Source: Bacillus cereus G9842 (GTDB taxonomy: Bacteria > Bacillota > Bacilli > Bacillales > Bacillaceae_G). Taken from it: 64,000 nt of DNA. Position 1 is the stretch's first letter; each line of letters begins with the position of its first letter. The stretch spans positions 5,120,001-5,184,000 of the forward strand of contig NC_011772.1 of NCBI RefSeq assembly GCF_000021305.1, given 5' to 3'. Position numbers and translations under genes: made by a program. Below the pieces are notes generated by a model that was given only the letters and a program-made list of their open reading frames with translations, made no database searches and was not told where the DNA came from. This document shows positions 1-6,772 of this stretch, in pieces.

Positions 1-1038
1 GTTATTTTGGATGAAGCACAAAATATTAAGAACCCACATACGAAACAGTCGAAAGCAGTACGAAACTTGCAGGCAAATCACAAAATCGCTTTAACTGGTA
101 CACCAATGGAAAATCGCCTCGCTGAACTTTGGTCCATTTTCGACTTTATTAATCATGGATATCTCGGAAGCTTAGGACAATTCCAACGCCGCTTCGTCAC
201 ACCGATTGAAAAAGATCGTGATGAAGGAAAAATCCAGCAAGTCCAACGGTTTATCTCACCATTTTTACTGCGCCGAACGAAGAAAGATCAAACAGTCGCA
301 TTAAATTTACCAGATAAACAAGAACAAAAAGCTTACTGTCCTCTTACTGGTGAACAAGCTTCCTTATATGAACAACTTGTTCAAGATACACTGCAAAATG
401 TAGAAGGATTAAGCGGAATTGAAAGACGCGGCTTTATATTACTTATGTTGAACAAGCTAAAACAAATTTGTAATCATCCTGCTCTTTATTTAAAAGAAGA
501 AGAACCACAAAATGTCGTTGAACGCTCTATGAAAACAAAAACGTTAATGGAGCTCATCGAAAATATAAAAGATCAAAATGAAAGTTGCCTCATCTTCACT
601 CAGTACATCGGCATGGGAAACATGCTAAAACGTGTGCTAGAAGAACAATTTGGCCAGCGTGTCCTCTTCTTAAACGGTAGTGTACCGAAAAAAGATCGTG
701 ACAAGATGATTGAGGAGTTCCAAAACGGAACGTATGACATTTTCATCTTATCCTTAAAAGCTGGGGGAACAGGATTAAACTTAACTGCTGCCAACCATGT
801 CATTCACTACGATCGTTGGTGGAATCCAGCTGTGGAAAATCAAGCAACAGACCGCGCATATCGCATTGGTCAAAAAAGATTTGTTCATGTTCACAAACTC
901 ATTACAACAGGAACATTAGAAGAAAAAATCGATGAAATGCTAGAAAGAAAACAATCTCTAAACAATGCGGTCATCACAAGTGATAGCTGGATGACTGAAC
1001 TATCAACAGACGAACTAAAAGAATTACTTGGTGTATAA
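1..1038 (+). CDS. SNF2-family DNA/RNA helicase, C-terminal part (5' end outside window)
   Basis: The frame is open from base 1, so the gene starts upstream of the window. The visible part begins in the DEAH-like box (VILDEAQN) and continues with LTGTPMENR (motif III), a C-terminal RecA-like domain with LIFTQY, SLKAGGTGLNL (motif V) and WWNPAVENQATDRAYRIGQ (motif VI). These are the signatures of Swi2/Snf2 ATP-dependent translocases of the RapA/YwqA type. The helicase acts on DNA in the cytoplasm; its substrate is unknown. The C-terminus is complete, ending GV at 1038, and is followed by a hairpin terminator. B. subtilis YwqA is the nearest relative I can name; assignment of the exact orthologue is inference because the N-terminal SWIM/DUF region is not visible. 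Confidence 0.93.
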   Translation, partial: VILDEAQNIKNPHTKQSKAVRNLQANHKIALTGTPMENRLAELWSIFDFINHGYLGSLGQFQRRFVTPIEKDRDEGKIQQVQRFISPFLLRRTKKDQTVALNLPDKQEQKAYCPLTGEQASLYEQLVQDTLQNVEGLSGIERRGFILLMLNKLKQICNHPALYLKEEEPQNVVERSMKTKTLMELIENIKDQNESCLIFTQYIGMGNMLKRVLEEQFGQRVLFLNGSVPKKDRDKMIEEFQNGTYDIFILSLKAGGTGLNLTAANHVIHYDRWWNPAVENQATDRAYRIGQKRFVHVHKLITTGTLEEKIDEMLERKQSLNNAVITSDSWMTELSTDELKELLGV

Positions 1039-1090
1039 AGTGAAACTTGAATCAGGTCGGTTACCGGAAGTTTTACTACCTGCAAAAAAA

Positions 1091-1123
1091 GCGCTAATCT
1101 CGAAATGAGATTAGCGCTTTTTT
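1091..1123. terminator. Bidirectional rho-independent terminator
   Basis: Perfect 11-bp stem (GCGCTAATCTC, loop GAAAT) at 1091-1117 with an A-run before and a T-run after it. It serves both the helicase gene and the convergent vanZ-like gene; the stop codon of the latter (1111-1113) lies inside the stem. Confidence 0.9.
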
Positions 1124-1596
1124 CTATTCCAAAACCAATTACTTATTATAATTCCCGTTAATCCGCCGCACGTATCAAGCAATGAATCTTGCCACATTGG
1201 TGTACGGTCCCCCGTATACCATTGGTGAATTTCATCAAATGTTGCATAACCCGCAACGAAAAGAATGGCATATATAAAACATCTTTTCCTCGAATGACCT
1301 GATCGATGAAAAGCGTAATAAATCAATGAACCTAGCATAAAGAACACCATAAAATGAGCACCTTTACGAAGGAAAAACTCAATAAATCCGCCTACACCTT
1401 TATTCGCAATACTAACAGGGGTTCCTCCACCATAATCAATAGATACCCATGAAAAATGCTCTTTTACAAATTCAACATTTACATATTGTTCAATATCTGA
1501 ACGCATATCCTGCTTTTTATATGGTTGTGCCGAAGAATAGAAAATCAGCCCCATCCATAGTAATACAGGAATCCAAAATAACCATTTACGATTCAT
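1111..1596 (-). CDS. VanZ-like family membrane protein
   Basis: A 161-residue integral membrane protein. It starts with a hydrophobic helix (residues 4-22), has an extracytoplasmic loop, then RKGAHFMVFFMLG and the charged signature FDEIHQWYTGDRTPMWQDS followed by DTCGG, which define the VanZ/PF04892 family. VanZ confers low-level teicoplanin resistance in enterococci, but most family members have no known function, so only the family is claimed. The ATG start at 1596 has an AGAGGAG ribosome-binding site 9 bases upstream. It is convergent with the SNF2 gene and appears monocistronic. Confidence 0.85.
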   Translation of the reverse strand: MNRKWLFWIPVLLWMGLIFYSSAQPYKKQDMRSDIEQYVNVEFVKEHFSWVSIDYGGGTPVSIANKGVGGFIEFFLRKGAHFMVFFMLGSLIYYAFHRSGHSRKRCFIYAILFVAGYATFDEIHQWYTGDRTPMWQDSLLDTCGGLTGIIISNWFWNRKKR

Positions 1597-1707
1597 TATC
1601 CAGAATTCTCCTCTCTTAATCTTTTAAGGGTACCAAAAAAAAGAAAAAATTTCACGCCAAAACATGACATTCACGCCCTATTTATAAAGTGAAAGGAGGT
1701 GATACAC

Positions 1708-1932
1708 ATGGCAATTGAAACAATCGTAATGGATTTAACTTTACGTCTAGTATTAAACAACGGATTAGATAAGAATGGCAAAACAGTTTTCAAGAGCAAA
1801 CAATTTAAACGTGTTAAAACAAATGCGAGCTTAGATCAAGTACACAACGTAGCTCATGCTCTTGCTTCCTTACAGGCATCACCACTTCACGCTGTACAAC
1901 TTGTAAGCACATCAGATCTTTCTAAACTATAA
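1708..1932 (+). CDS. DUF1659 family small protein
   Basis: A 74-residue soluble protein starting MAIETIVMDLTLRL. I chose ATG 1708 over the in-frame GTG at 1699 because a strong AAAGGAGGTG sits at 1692-1699, which would overlap a GTG start. The sequence matches the DUF1659 family (about 70 residues, conserved beta/alpha pattern ending in a hydrophobic strand plus basic region); its function is unknown. The next gene downstream is a DUF2922 gene, an association common in Firmicutes. Two hairpins separate the pair, so translation or transcription of the second gene may be tuned. No membrane segment or signal peptide is visible. Confidence 0.8.
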   Translation: MAIETIVMDLTLRLVLNNGLDKNGKTVFKSKQFKRVKTNASLDQVHNVAHALASLQASPLHAVQLVSTSDLSKL

Positions 1933-2030
1933 AGTAAAACTTCAGATCAGTAGGGATTTTATTCATCCCCGCTGATTATTAGCTCGCAATTTAACCGGCA
2001 GACCCGAATCCCGTAAATAGCGGGATAAAT
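1925..2030 (+). repeat. Intergenic hairpin-bearing element, partly matched at 1033-1080
   Basis: After the DUF1659 stop the sequence ATAAAGTAAAACTT leads into an imperfect hairpin (ATCAG...CTGAT, 1946-1976) and then a perfect 6-bp hairpin ATCCCG/CGGGAT (2008-2026). A related start, ATAAAGTGAAACTT, follows the helicase stop at about 1036 and also precedes an inverted repeat (CAGGT...ACCTG). This resembles small dispersed elements of the B. cereus group, but I cannot assign a named family from one window. Confidence 0.45.
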
Positions 2031-2049
2031 ACAAAGGAGGGAATAACAC

Positions 2050-2265
2050 ATGCAAGTACTGGAATTGATTTTCGCGAAAGAAGATGGAAAAACAGTCGTT
2101 TTTTCTATCGATATGCCCATCACACCAATTGATGCAAAAGTCGTAAATCAAGTAATGGATACAATCCTTGCCTCATCTGTATTTTCATCCATTGATGAAA
2201 ATACAAGAAAAAAGGGAGCTCGCCTTGTAGAAAAAAATGTATCTGAAATTCCAATTACTCTATAA
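2050..2265 (+). CDS. DUF2922 family small protein
   Basis: A 71-residue soluble protein (MQVLELIFAKEDGKTVVFSI...). The pattern of an N-terminal LELIF strand, a GK(T/S) turn and a conserved central block of the form 'D.pi.ptd..Vn..Md.I' matches DUF2922. An AAAGGAGGG ribosome-binding site at 2033-2041 fixes ATG 2050. It sits 117 bases behind the DUF1659 gene on the same strand and ends in a shared terminator with the convergent DUF4359 gene. Function unknown; co-occurrence with DUF1659 suggests a joint role, which is inference. Confidence 0.8.
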   Translation: MQVLELIFAKEDGKTVVFSIDMPITPIDAKVVNQVMDTILASSVFSSIDENTRKKGARLVEKNVSEIPITL

Positions 2266-2270
2266 AATGA

Positions 2271-2310
2271 AAAAGACGAATCTGCATCATTTTGCAGATT
2301 CGTCTTTTTT
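2271..2310. terminator. Bidirectional rho-independent terminator
   Basis: Perfect 12-bp stem GACGAATCTGCA/TGCAGATTCGTC (2275-2286 with 2293-2304), A-run before and T-run after, between the convergent DUF2922 and DUF4359 genes. Confidence 0.92.
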
Positions 2311-2685
2311 CTTCGGCATTTCAATCGGAATAAAAATCTTTGAAAAACCGACGCATACGTACTTATAATGTTCTTCACCTATATCAAACTCAGTCGTATA
2401 TGTTGAGAAGAATATATAATCATTTCGCTTCGTATAATGATCAATTAATAACCCAACTTGTGGCTCAACATACTTTTTCGCTAACTTTTTACCGGCCGAT
2501 GCCAAGTCGCCAAGAAGACCCTCTTCATTCTCTTTTTGAACTTCATCTAGCTTCTTACTCACATCATTACGCTTCATAAACTGCTTCGCTGCCCATTCTG
2601 TATATTCTCCTTTACTCGGATTGCTGTTTGCTAAATATACTAGGAGGATGACAACTAAAGCCATAATAATATACTTTTTCTTCAT
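2287..2685 (-). CDS. DUF4359 domain protein, membrane-anchored
   Basis: A 132-residue protein with one N-terminal hydrophobic segment (residues 4-20, KKKYIIMALVVILLVYLA), followed by SNPSKGEYTEWAAKQF, which is the typical NPs..Y..w start of DUF4359. The rest is a predicted extracellular domain with a charged helix (residues 45-70) and a beta-rich end (YIFFSTYTTEFDIGEEHYKYVCVGFSKIF). The function of this family is unknown. The ATG at 2685 follows a GGCGGTG-type site. It is monocistronic and divergent from comK. Confidence 0.7.
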   Translation of the reverse strand: MKKKYIIMALVVILLVYLANSNPSKGEYTEWAAKQFMKRNDVSKKLDEVQKENEEGLLGDLASAGKKLAKKYVEPQVGLLIDHYTKRNDYIFFSTYTTEFDIGEEHYKYVCVGFSKIFIPIEMPKKKDESAK

Positions 2686-2875
2686 ACTATATCACCGCCT
2701 ACTCTTTTCTATTTTCATATATATGTACAAGCGATGCAAATTAGAAAGACTATCACCTATTGATTGTAAACGAATAGCCAAAATTTACAATATGAAATAG
2801 AATATTAACAACCAATTTACTTAATTTATATATAATTATATTCAGAATGAAAATTATAAGGGAGGATATAGAATT

Positions 2876-3352
2876 ATGGATAATGAAAACAACATTTTTA
2901 TTTCTAGTTCTACAATGATGCTTGAACCATGTAAACACCCTTATTACCGTACAAAAATCATCGACAGTAGCGGAAACCATCTTTACTCCTGTCAGACTGC
3001 TCTCCAACTTATACAGAAATCTTGTCTAACAAATATTCATTCTACCTATCAAGGGAGACGTAATGCCGTAAAAACAAAATTTAAATTTAAACAAAACGTT
3101 CCAATTCCGATCAATCATAGAGAATATATTTGCGCTTTCCCAACAGAATCTCCTGCTTCTCCAAATTGTATTTGGCTTTTCTTCAAACATGTTCATACAA
3201 TAGAGTTTTTCAAAAAAGCTAAACAAGCTAAAATTCATTTTTCAAACGGAGCTACCGTAACGATACAAATTAGTTCCCATAAGCTAAGTCAGCAATTATG
3301 GAAAGCTGGATATGTATTATCCCAAATGAACATGCAAGATTCATCACCTTAA
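2876..3352 (+). CDS. ComK-family competence transcription factor (short, ComK2-like)
   Basis: A 158-residue cytoplasmic protein of the ComK family (B. subtilis ComK has 192 residues, so this one is shorter, mainly at the C-terminus). Family features seen are the N-terminal MLEP, the SCQTALQLIQKSC segment, the basic patch GRRNAVKTKFKFKQNVPIPI, and the SPNCIWLFFKHV core. ComK binds paired AT-boxes and activates DNA-uptake genes in B. subtilis; B. cereus-group genomes carry two ComK homologues, and the length suggests the second. The ATG is preceded by AAGGGAGGA about 10 bases away. It converges on a sigma-factor gene; a joint competence role is inference. Confidence 0.85.
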   Translation: MDNENNIFISSSTMMLEPCKHPYYRTKIIDSSGNHLYSCQTALQLIQKSCLTNIHSTYQGRRNAVKTKFKFKQNVPIPINHREYICAFPTESPASPNCIWLFFKHVHTIEFFKKAKQAKIHFSNGATVTIQISSHKLSQQLWKAGYVLSQMNMQDSSP

Positions 3353-3408
3353 TAGCAAATAGAATGGAAGGTAGTATTTTCTTAACTTCCATTCTATTTG
3401 CTATTTTT
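3352..3408. terminator. Bidirectional rho-independent terminator
   Basis: Perfect 19-bp stem (3352-3370 with 3386-3404) between the convergent comK homologue and the sigma-factor gene; T-rich on the plus strand after the stem (CTATTTTTAT). Confidence 0.9.
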
Positions 3409-3877
3409 ATCCTCTTACACTATCTCGCATTTTCTCGAGTGCTTGCCGATACATCCATCTTACTTGATAATATGTCATTTCCGTCTCTAAAGCGATTTCT
3501 CCCATCGTCTTTCCTACAAAAAAACGTTCAAAAATAATATACTTCTCCTTCTCATCTAACACACTCATAAAATCCTTCACTCTTATTTCAACATCTTCAA
3601 AATGAAAAATATCCTCATACTCACCTACACATACACATCTTTCTTGTACAGTAGATTCTTTCTTCAATCTTTCTAATATATAACCACGCACCGTTACAAG
3701 TGCATATGCAGGGAAATACCCTTTCTTTGCATCAAATCTTTCATACGCATGCCAAAGACCAATTAAACCACATTGATAATACTCTTCATAATCTTGGCGA
3801 ATACCTAATTTCTTTATTTGATTTACAATCATTCCTTCATACAAAACAACTGCCTCTGTAAAAGTCGCTGGCTTCAC
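3407..3877 (-). CDS. Sigma-70 family RNA polymerase sigma factor (region 2 plus region 4)
   Basis: A 156-residue protein with a sigma region 2 (residues about 8-75; YEEYYQCGLIGLWHAYERFD followed by FPAYALVTVRGYILERL) and a region 4 helix-turn-helix (residues about 105-150; DEKEKYIIFERFFVGKTMG and EMTYYQVRWMYRQALEKM). There is no region 3, as in small alternative sigma factors. It would redirect RNA polymerase to an unidentified regulon. The GTG start at 3877 has only a weak ribosome-binding site; an ATG 14 codons inside is the alternative. Its neighbour is a ComK homologue. The upstream region holds a phased TTTGAA repeat array, suggesting tight control. Confidence 0.85.
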   Translation of the reverse strand: MKPATFTEAVVLYEGMIVNQIKKLGIRQDYEEYYQCGLIGLWHAYERFDAKKGYFPAYALVTVRGYILERLKKESTVQERCVCVGEYEDIFHFEDVEIRVKDFMSVLDEKEKYIIFERFFVGKTMGEIALETEMTYYQVRWMYRQALEKMRDSVRG

Positions 3878-3962
3878 ACAGTACCCGTTTCTAAAAGGTA
3901 TACCTTTCTAGTATTCCGCGGTACCTTCACAATATAAAAATAAAGAAAAGATTTCACTGTGA

Positions 3963-4036
3963 GTAATTTCAAATACTACCGATGGAATTTGAAATTACAC
4001 TAGATAGTATTTGAAATTTTGTTGTTGGTATTTGAA
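3963..4036 (-). promoter_or_regulatory. Phased TTTGAA repeat array upstream of the sigma-factor gene
   Basis: TTTGAA occurs at 4031-4036, 4010-4015 and 3988-3993, and inverted (TTCAAA) at 3968-3973: four sites spaced 20-22 bp, i.e. two helical turns. The arm 3963-3974 can pair perfectly with 3987-3998 (12 bp), and 3965-3978 with 4005-4018 (14 bp), so alternative hairpins are also possible. It lies about 90-160 bp upstream of the sigma start. Confidence 0.6.
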
Positions 4037-4048
4037 GTAAGGGTAAAA

Positions 4049-4085
4049 ATAAAAAAGGTGACTCCTTTGAAGAGTCACCTTTTTC
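4049..4085 (-). terminator. Rho-independent terminator of the Yip1 gene
   Basis: 8-bp stem GGTGACTC/GAGTCACC (4057-4064 with 4072-4079) flanked by an A-run and a T-run, directly after the Yip1-family stop codon on the minus strand. Confidence 0.9.
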
Positions 4086-4097
4086 TAAAAGAATGAA

Positions 4098-4778
4098 TTA
4101 TGCACCTAATTTTGGAGCTAGACCACTTAAACTACTAAATCCAACTGAAAGAATAAAGAAAATAACAATTAAAATCGTTGCTTGTTTTTTACTTAATCCA
4201 GCCGTAATATGTAATCCTAATCCCATTACAACTAATGCCCAAATATTGAAAACTTCGAATGATGAAGCAGCACCATGAACAACTGTACCTGGCTCAAATA
4301 AAGTTGCTAAACTTGTATAAGAAGTTTCAATATCTCCACCAATAATCATTCTAATAATAAAGTTCACAATTGCACCTAAAATTGAAATCGTATATGTGTA
4401 GACATAAATAGATAATAATTTCATGTATGAAGTATCATTACTCATAAACATCATAATCACTTTATAAATAGCTGCCGCAATGAAGAACCAAATCGCAGTA
4501 CCAAATAGTCCACCAACAATACCTGCTCCTATTCCGAAGTAACCAACAACTTTAGCCGCTTCGGCATCAGGTACCTCACTCATTACATCAGGATGATTCA
4601 TTACTTGATACATGCTAATCCCTGCAATTACAGCTGTTAATATAATGAAAAGGAAAAATGCCCCCCAAACCGGACTTTTCGTCTTCATTCTCTCAAATTG
4701 CTCACCTGGAGAAGTAATCATTCCTAATAATGATGGCTTCTTCGCACCCACATCTTGCGTATTAATATTTGCTTCCAT
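4098..4778 (-). CDS. Yip1-family membrane protein, YknW-like
   Basis: A 226-residue polytopic protein with about five or six membrane helices (residues 38-60, 80-105, 115-150, 175-192, 198-217). The N-terminal SLLGMITSPGEQFERMK is typical of bacterial Yip1/YIP1-domain proteins. In B. subtilis, YknW is a Yip1 protein that interacts with the YknXYZ exporter and is needed for its assembly and for protection against the SdpC toxin. Here the gene follows yknXYZ rather than preceding it, separated by 114 bases with a large hairpin. ATG 4778 has AGAAGGAGG upstream. The YknW role is inferred from family and context. Confidence 0.8.
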   Translation of the reverse strand: MEANINTQDVGAKKPSLLGMITSPGEQFERMKTKSPVWGAFFLFIILTAVIAGISMYQVMNHPDVMSEVPDAEAAKVVGYFGIGAGIVGGLFGTAIWFFIAAAIYKVIMMFMSNDTSYMKLLSIYVYTYTISILGAIVNFIIRMIIGGDIETSYTSLATLFEPGTVVHGAASSFEVFNIWALVVMGLGLHITAGLSKKQATILIVIFFILSVGFSSLSGLAPKLGA

Positions 4779-4805
4779 TATAACGCCTCCTTCTATTTAT
4801 ATAAC

Positions 4806-4865
4806 CCGTTCTAACGGGCGGTTCACTTCCTCACGCAAGAGGCTACGAACCGCCCATTAGAACGG
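4806..4865 (-). repeat. Long palindromic hairpin between yknZ and the Yip1 gene
   Basis: A 19-bp inverted repeat (4806-4824 with 4847-4865) with one C/A mismatch on the plus strand that becomes a G-U pair in the minus-strand RNA, plus an inner CCTC/GAGG stem (4829-4832 with 4839-4842). No U-run follows, so it is not a classic terminator; it resembles a REP-type element or an mRNA-processing/stability hairpin. A second small palindrome TGTAGT/ACTACA lies at 4871-4885. Confidence 0.75.
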
Positions 4866-4892
4866 TAATGTGTAGTTCTACTACACTATTAA

Positions 4893-6095
4893 TTACTCAT
4901 AACGCAATGCTTCAATTGGATCTAATTTTGCAGCTTTGTTCGCTGGAATTAATCCGAAAATAATACCGAGTGTCATCGAGAACAGTACGCCTCCAACGAC
5001 AACTTCCCATGAAACGAGTGGTGGCCATTTTGCGAATGTAGAAACGATATATGCTCCGCCATACCCAAGACCAATTCCGATTAAACCGCCTAGAAGTGTT
5101 AACATAACAGCTTCAATTAAAAACTGTAATAAAATTTTACTACGTGTTGCCCCGAGTGCTTTACGTACACCAATTTCACGTGTACGCTCCGTTACAGATA
5201 CAAGCATGATGTTCATAACACCAATTCCACCAACAACTAATGAAATACCAGCGATACCACCGATGATCATCGTCATAATGTTAGTAACTTTAGAAACATT
5301 TTCTTGGAATTCTTTTAAATTAACCAGTTCATATTTACCCGGAATTTCACTTGGCTTACGACTATTTAATACATCAACAGCTTGTTTCCCTGCTGCTTCT
5401 AAATCGTCTATATTTTTAGCTTGAATTGCGATACTTTGAATTTCATCTGTTCCGTATAAAACAGGCCATAACGTAAGAGGGATTAACGCTTCTTCCATTT
5501 CAAATCCCATAAATTCATTATCAGATGTATACACACCGACAATTTGCATCGGTTGTCCTTTCATCTCAATAATTTGTCCTACTGGATTTACGCCCTTAAA
5601 TAACGTCTCTTCTGTTTTTGTACTAATCATCACGACGTTATTTGCATGAGAAATATCTGATTCATTTAAAGTACGTCCCTTTACGACCTTTACTTTATTA
5701 ACCGCAAAATATTCATTATCAAGACCAATAACATTCAGGTTTGCTTTTTTATCATTTACATCAAGCACCTCTGAATTCTGGTTTGTCGTAATAACATGTG
5801 AAACATCTTTCACTTGTTTTACTTCCAAAATATCCTCTTCCGTTAACTTCGGCATTTCAAATCCACCTATAGCAAACTCATCATTAATATCTGGTTTAAA
5901 TTGAATTGGCATAAGGTTATTACCACCAGAACCTGCGAATTTCGACTTCAGCATCGCTTCCCCGCCTTGCCCAATCGCAACGACAGTAATAATTGAACCT
6001 ACCCCGATAATAATACCGAGCATCGTAAGAGCTGAACGCAATTTATGAGCTAAAATAGAAGAGAGGGCAATTTTTATACTATCTAGTAAACTCAT
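4893..6095 (-). CDS. yknZ: ABC transporter permease YknZ/MacB type
   Basis: A 400-residue permease of the MacB/FtsX class: an N-terminal helix (SALTMLGIIIGVGSIITVVAIG), a large extracellular domain (residues about 45-270), then three C-terminal helices with the motif GVRKALGATRSKILLQFLIEA. With the ATPase YknY and the adaptor YknX it exports or removes peptides at the membrane; in B. subtilis the system protects against the SdpC cannibalism toxin. The ATG at 6095 overlaps the yknY stop codon by 4 bases (ATGA) and has AGAAGGTG upstream, so I prefer it to the GTG three codons earlier. Confidence 0.9.
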   Translation of the reverse strand: MSLLDSIKIALSSILAHKLRSALTMLGIIIGVGSIITVVAIGQGGEAMLKSKFAGSGGNNLMPIQFKPDINDEFAIGGFEMPKLTEEDILEVKQVKDVSHVITTNQNSEVLDVNDKKANLNVIGLDNEYFAVNKVKVVKGRTLNESDISHANNVVMISTKTEETLFKGVNPVGQIIEMKGQPMQIVGVYTSDNEFMGFEMEEALIPLTLWPVLYGTDEIQSIAIQAKNIDDLEAAGKQAVDVLNSRKPSEIPGKYELVNLKEFQENVSKVTNIMTMIIGGIAGISLVVGGIGVMNIMLVSVTERTREIGVRKALGATRSKILLQFLIEAVMLTLLGGLIGIGLGYGGAYIVSTFAKWPPLVSWEVVVGGVLFSMTLGIIFGLIPANKAAKLDPIEALRYE

Positions 6096-6772
6096 ACCGC
6101 ACACCTTCTATCTTCTGTAACTTTCCCGTCCCGCAGTACAATGCGGCGGGAAGAATACGCTGCTACTTCCTCTTCATGCGTAACCATAACAATTGTTGTG
6201 CCTTCTGCATTAAGCTTCGTGAAAATATCCATAACTTGCTCACCAGACTTCGTATCAAGTGCACCAGTTGGTTCATCGGCCATAATGAACGTCGGATTAT
6301 TTGCAATCGCTCTTGCAATCGCTACACGTTGCTTCTGTCCACCTGACAATTCGTTCGGTAAATGATGCACGCGATCTGCCAATCCAACTTTACCTAACGC
6401 CTCCAAAGCGCGCTTACGACGCTCCGCTTTCTTCACACCACCATATACGAGCGGAAGCTCAACATTTTCCACCGCGGAAAGACGAGGCAGTAAATTAAAG
6501 TGCTGAAATACAAACCCAATATATTCATTACGAATTAAAGCAAGCTTTGACTCGTCTGCTGTTAAGATATTCACGTCATTCAGCTTATATTCGCCTTCAG
6601 TTGGACGATCTAAGCAACCAATAATATTCATAAGCGTTGACTTACCAGAACCAGACGGTCCCATAATCGAAACGAACTCACCGCTCTGAATCGTTAAACT
6701 AATACCATGCAAAATCGGCACCGCCAATTTTCCTTGATAATATGTTTTAGCAATATTATTTAACGTAATCAT
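6092..6772 (-). CDS. yknY: ABC transporter ATP-binding protein YknY/MacB type
   Basis: A 226-residue ABC ATPase of the LolD/MacB subclass. Walker A is GPSGSGKST, the Q-loop lies in FVFQHFNLLPRLSAVENVELPL, the signature is LSGGQKQRVAIARAI, Walker B is FIMADEPTGALD, and the H-loop is MVTHEEEVA. It powers the YknZ permease. ATG 6772 overlaps the yknX stop by 4 bases (ATGA), and its own stop overlaps yknZ the same way, so the three genes are translationally coupled. All catalytic motifs are intact and the length is normal for the class. Confidence 0.93.
   Translation of the reverse strand: MITLNNIAKTYYQGKLAVPILHGISLTIQSGEFVSIMGPSGSGKSTLMNIIGCLDRPTEGEYKLNDVNILTADESKLALIRNEYIGFVFQHFNLLPRLSAVENVELPLVYGGVKKAERRKRALEALGKVGLADRVHHLPNELSGGQKQRVAIARAIANNPTFIMADEPTGALDTKSGEQVMDIFTKLNAEGTTIVMVTHEEEVAAYSSRRIVLRDGKVTEDRRCAV

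Noticed and set aside
4936..5424. 162-codon plus-strand frame antisense to yknZ
   Set aside because: Overlaps the conserved permease; Thr/Pro/Ile-rich composition typical of antisense shadows.
6096..6104. GTG start of yknZ three codons before the ATG
   Set aside because: The ATG overlaps the yknY stop as ATGA with a well placed ribosome-binding site; the GTG would lie within that site.
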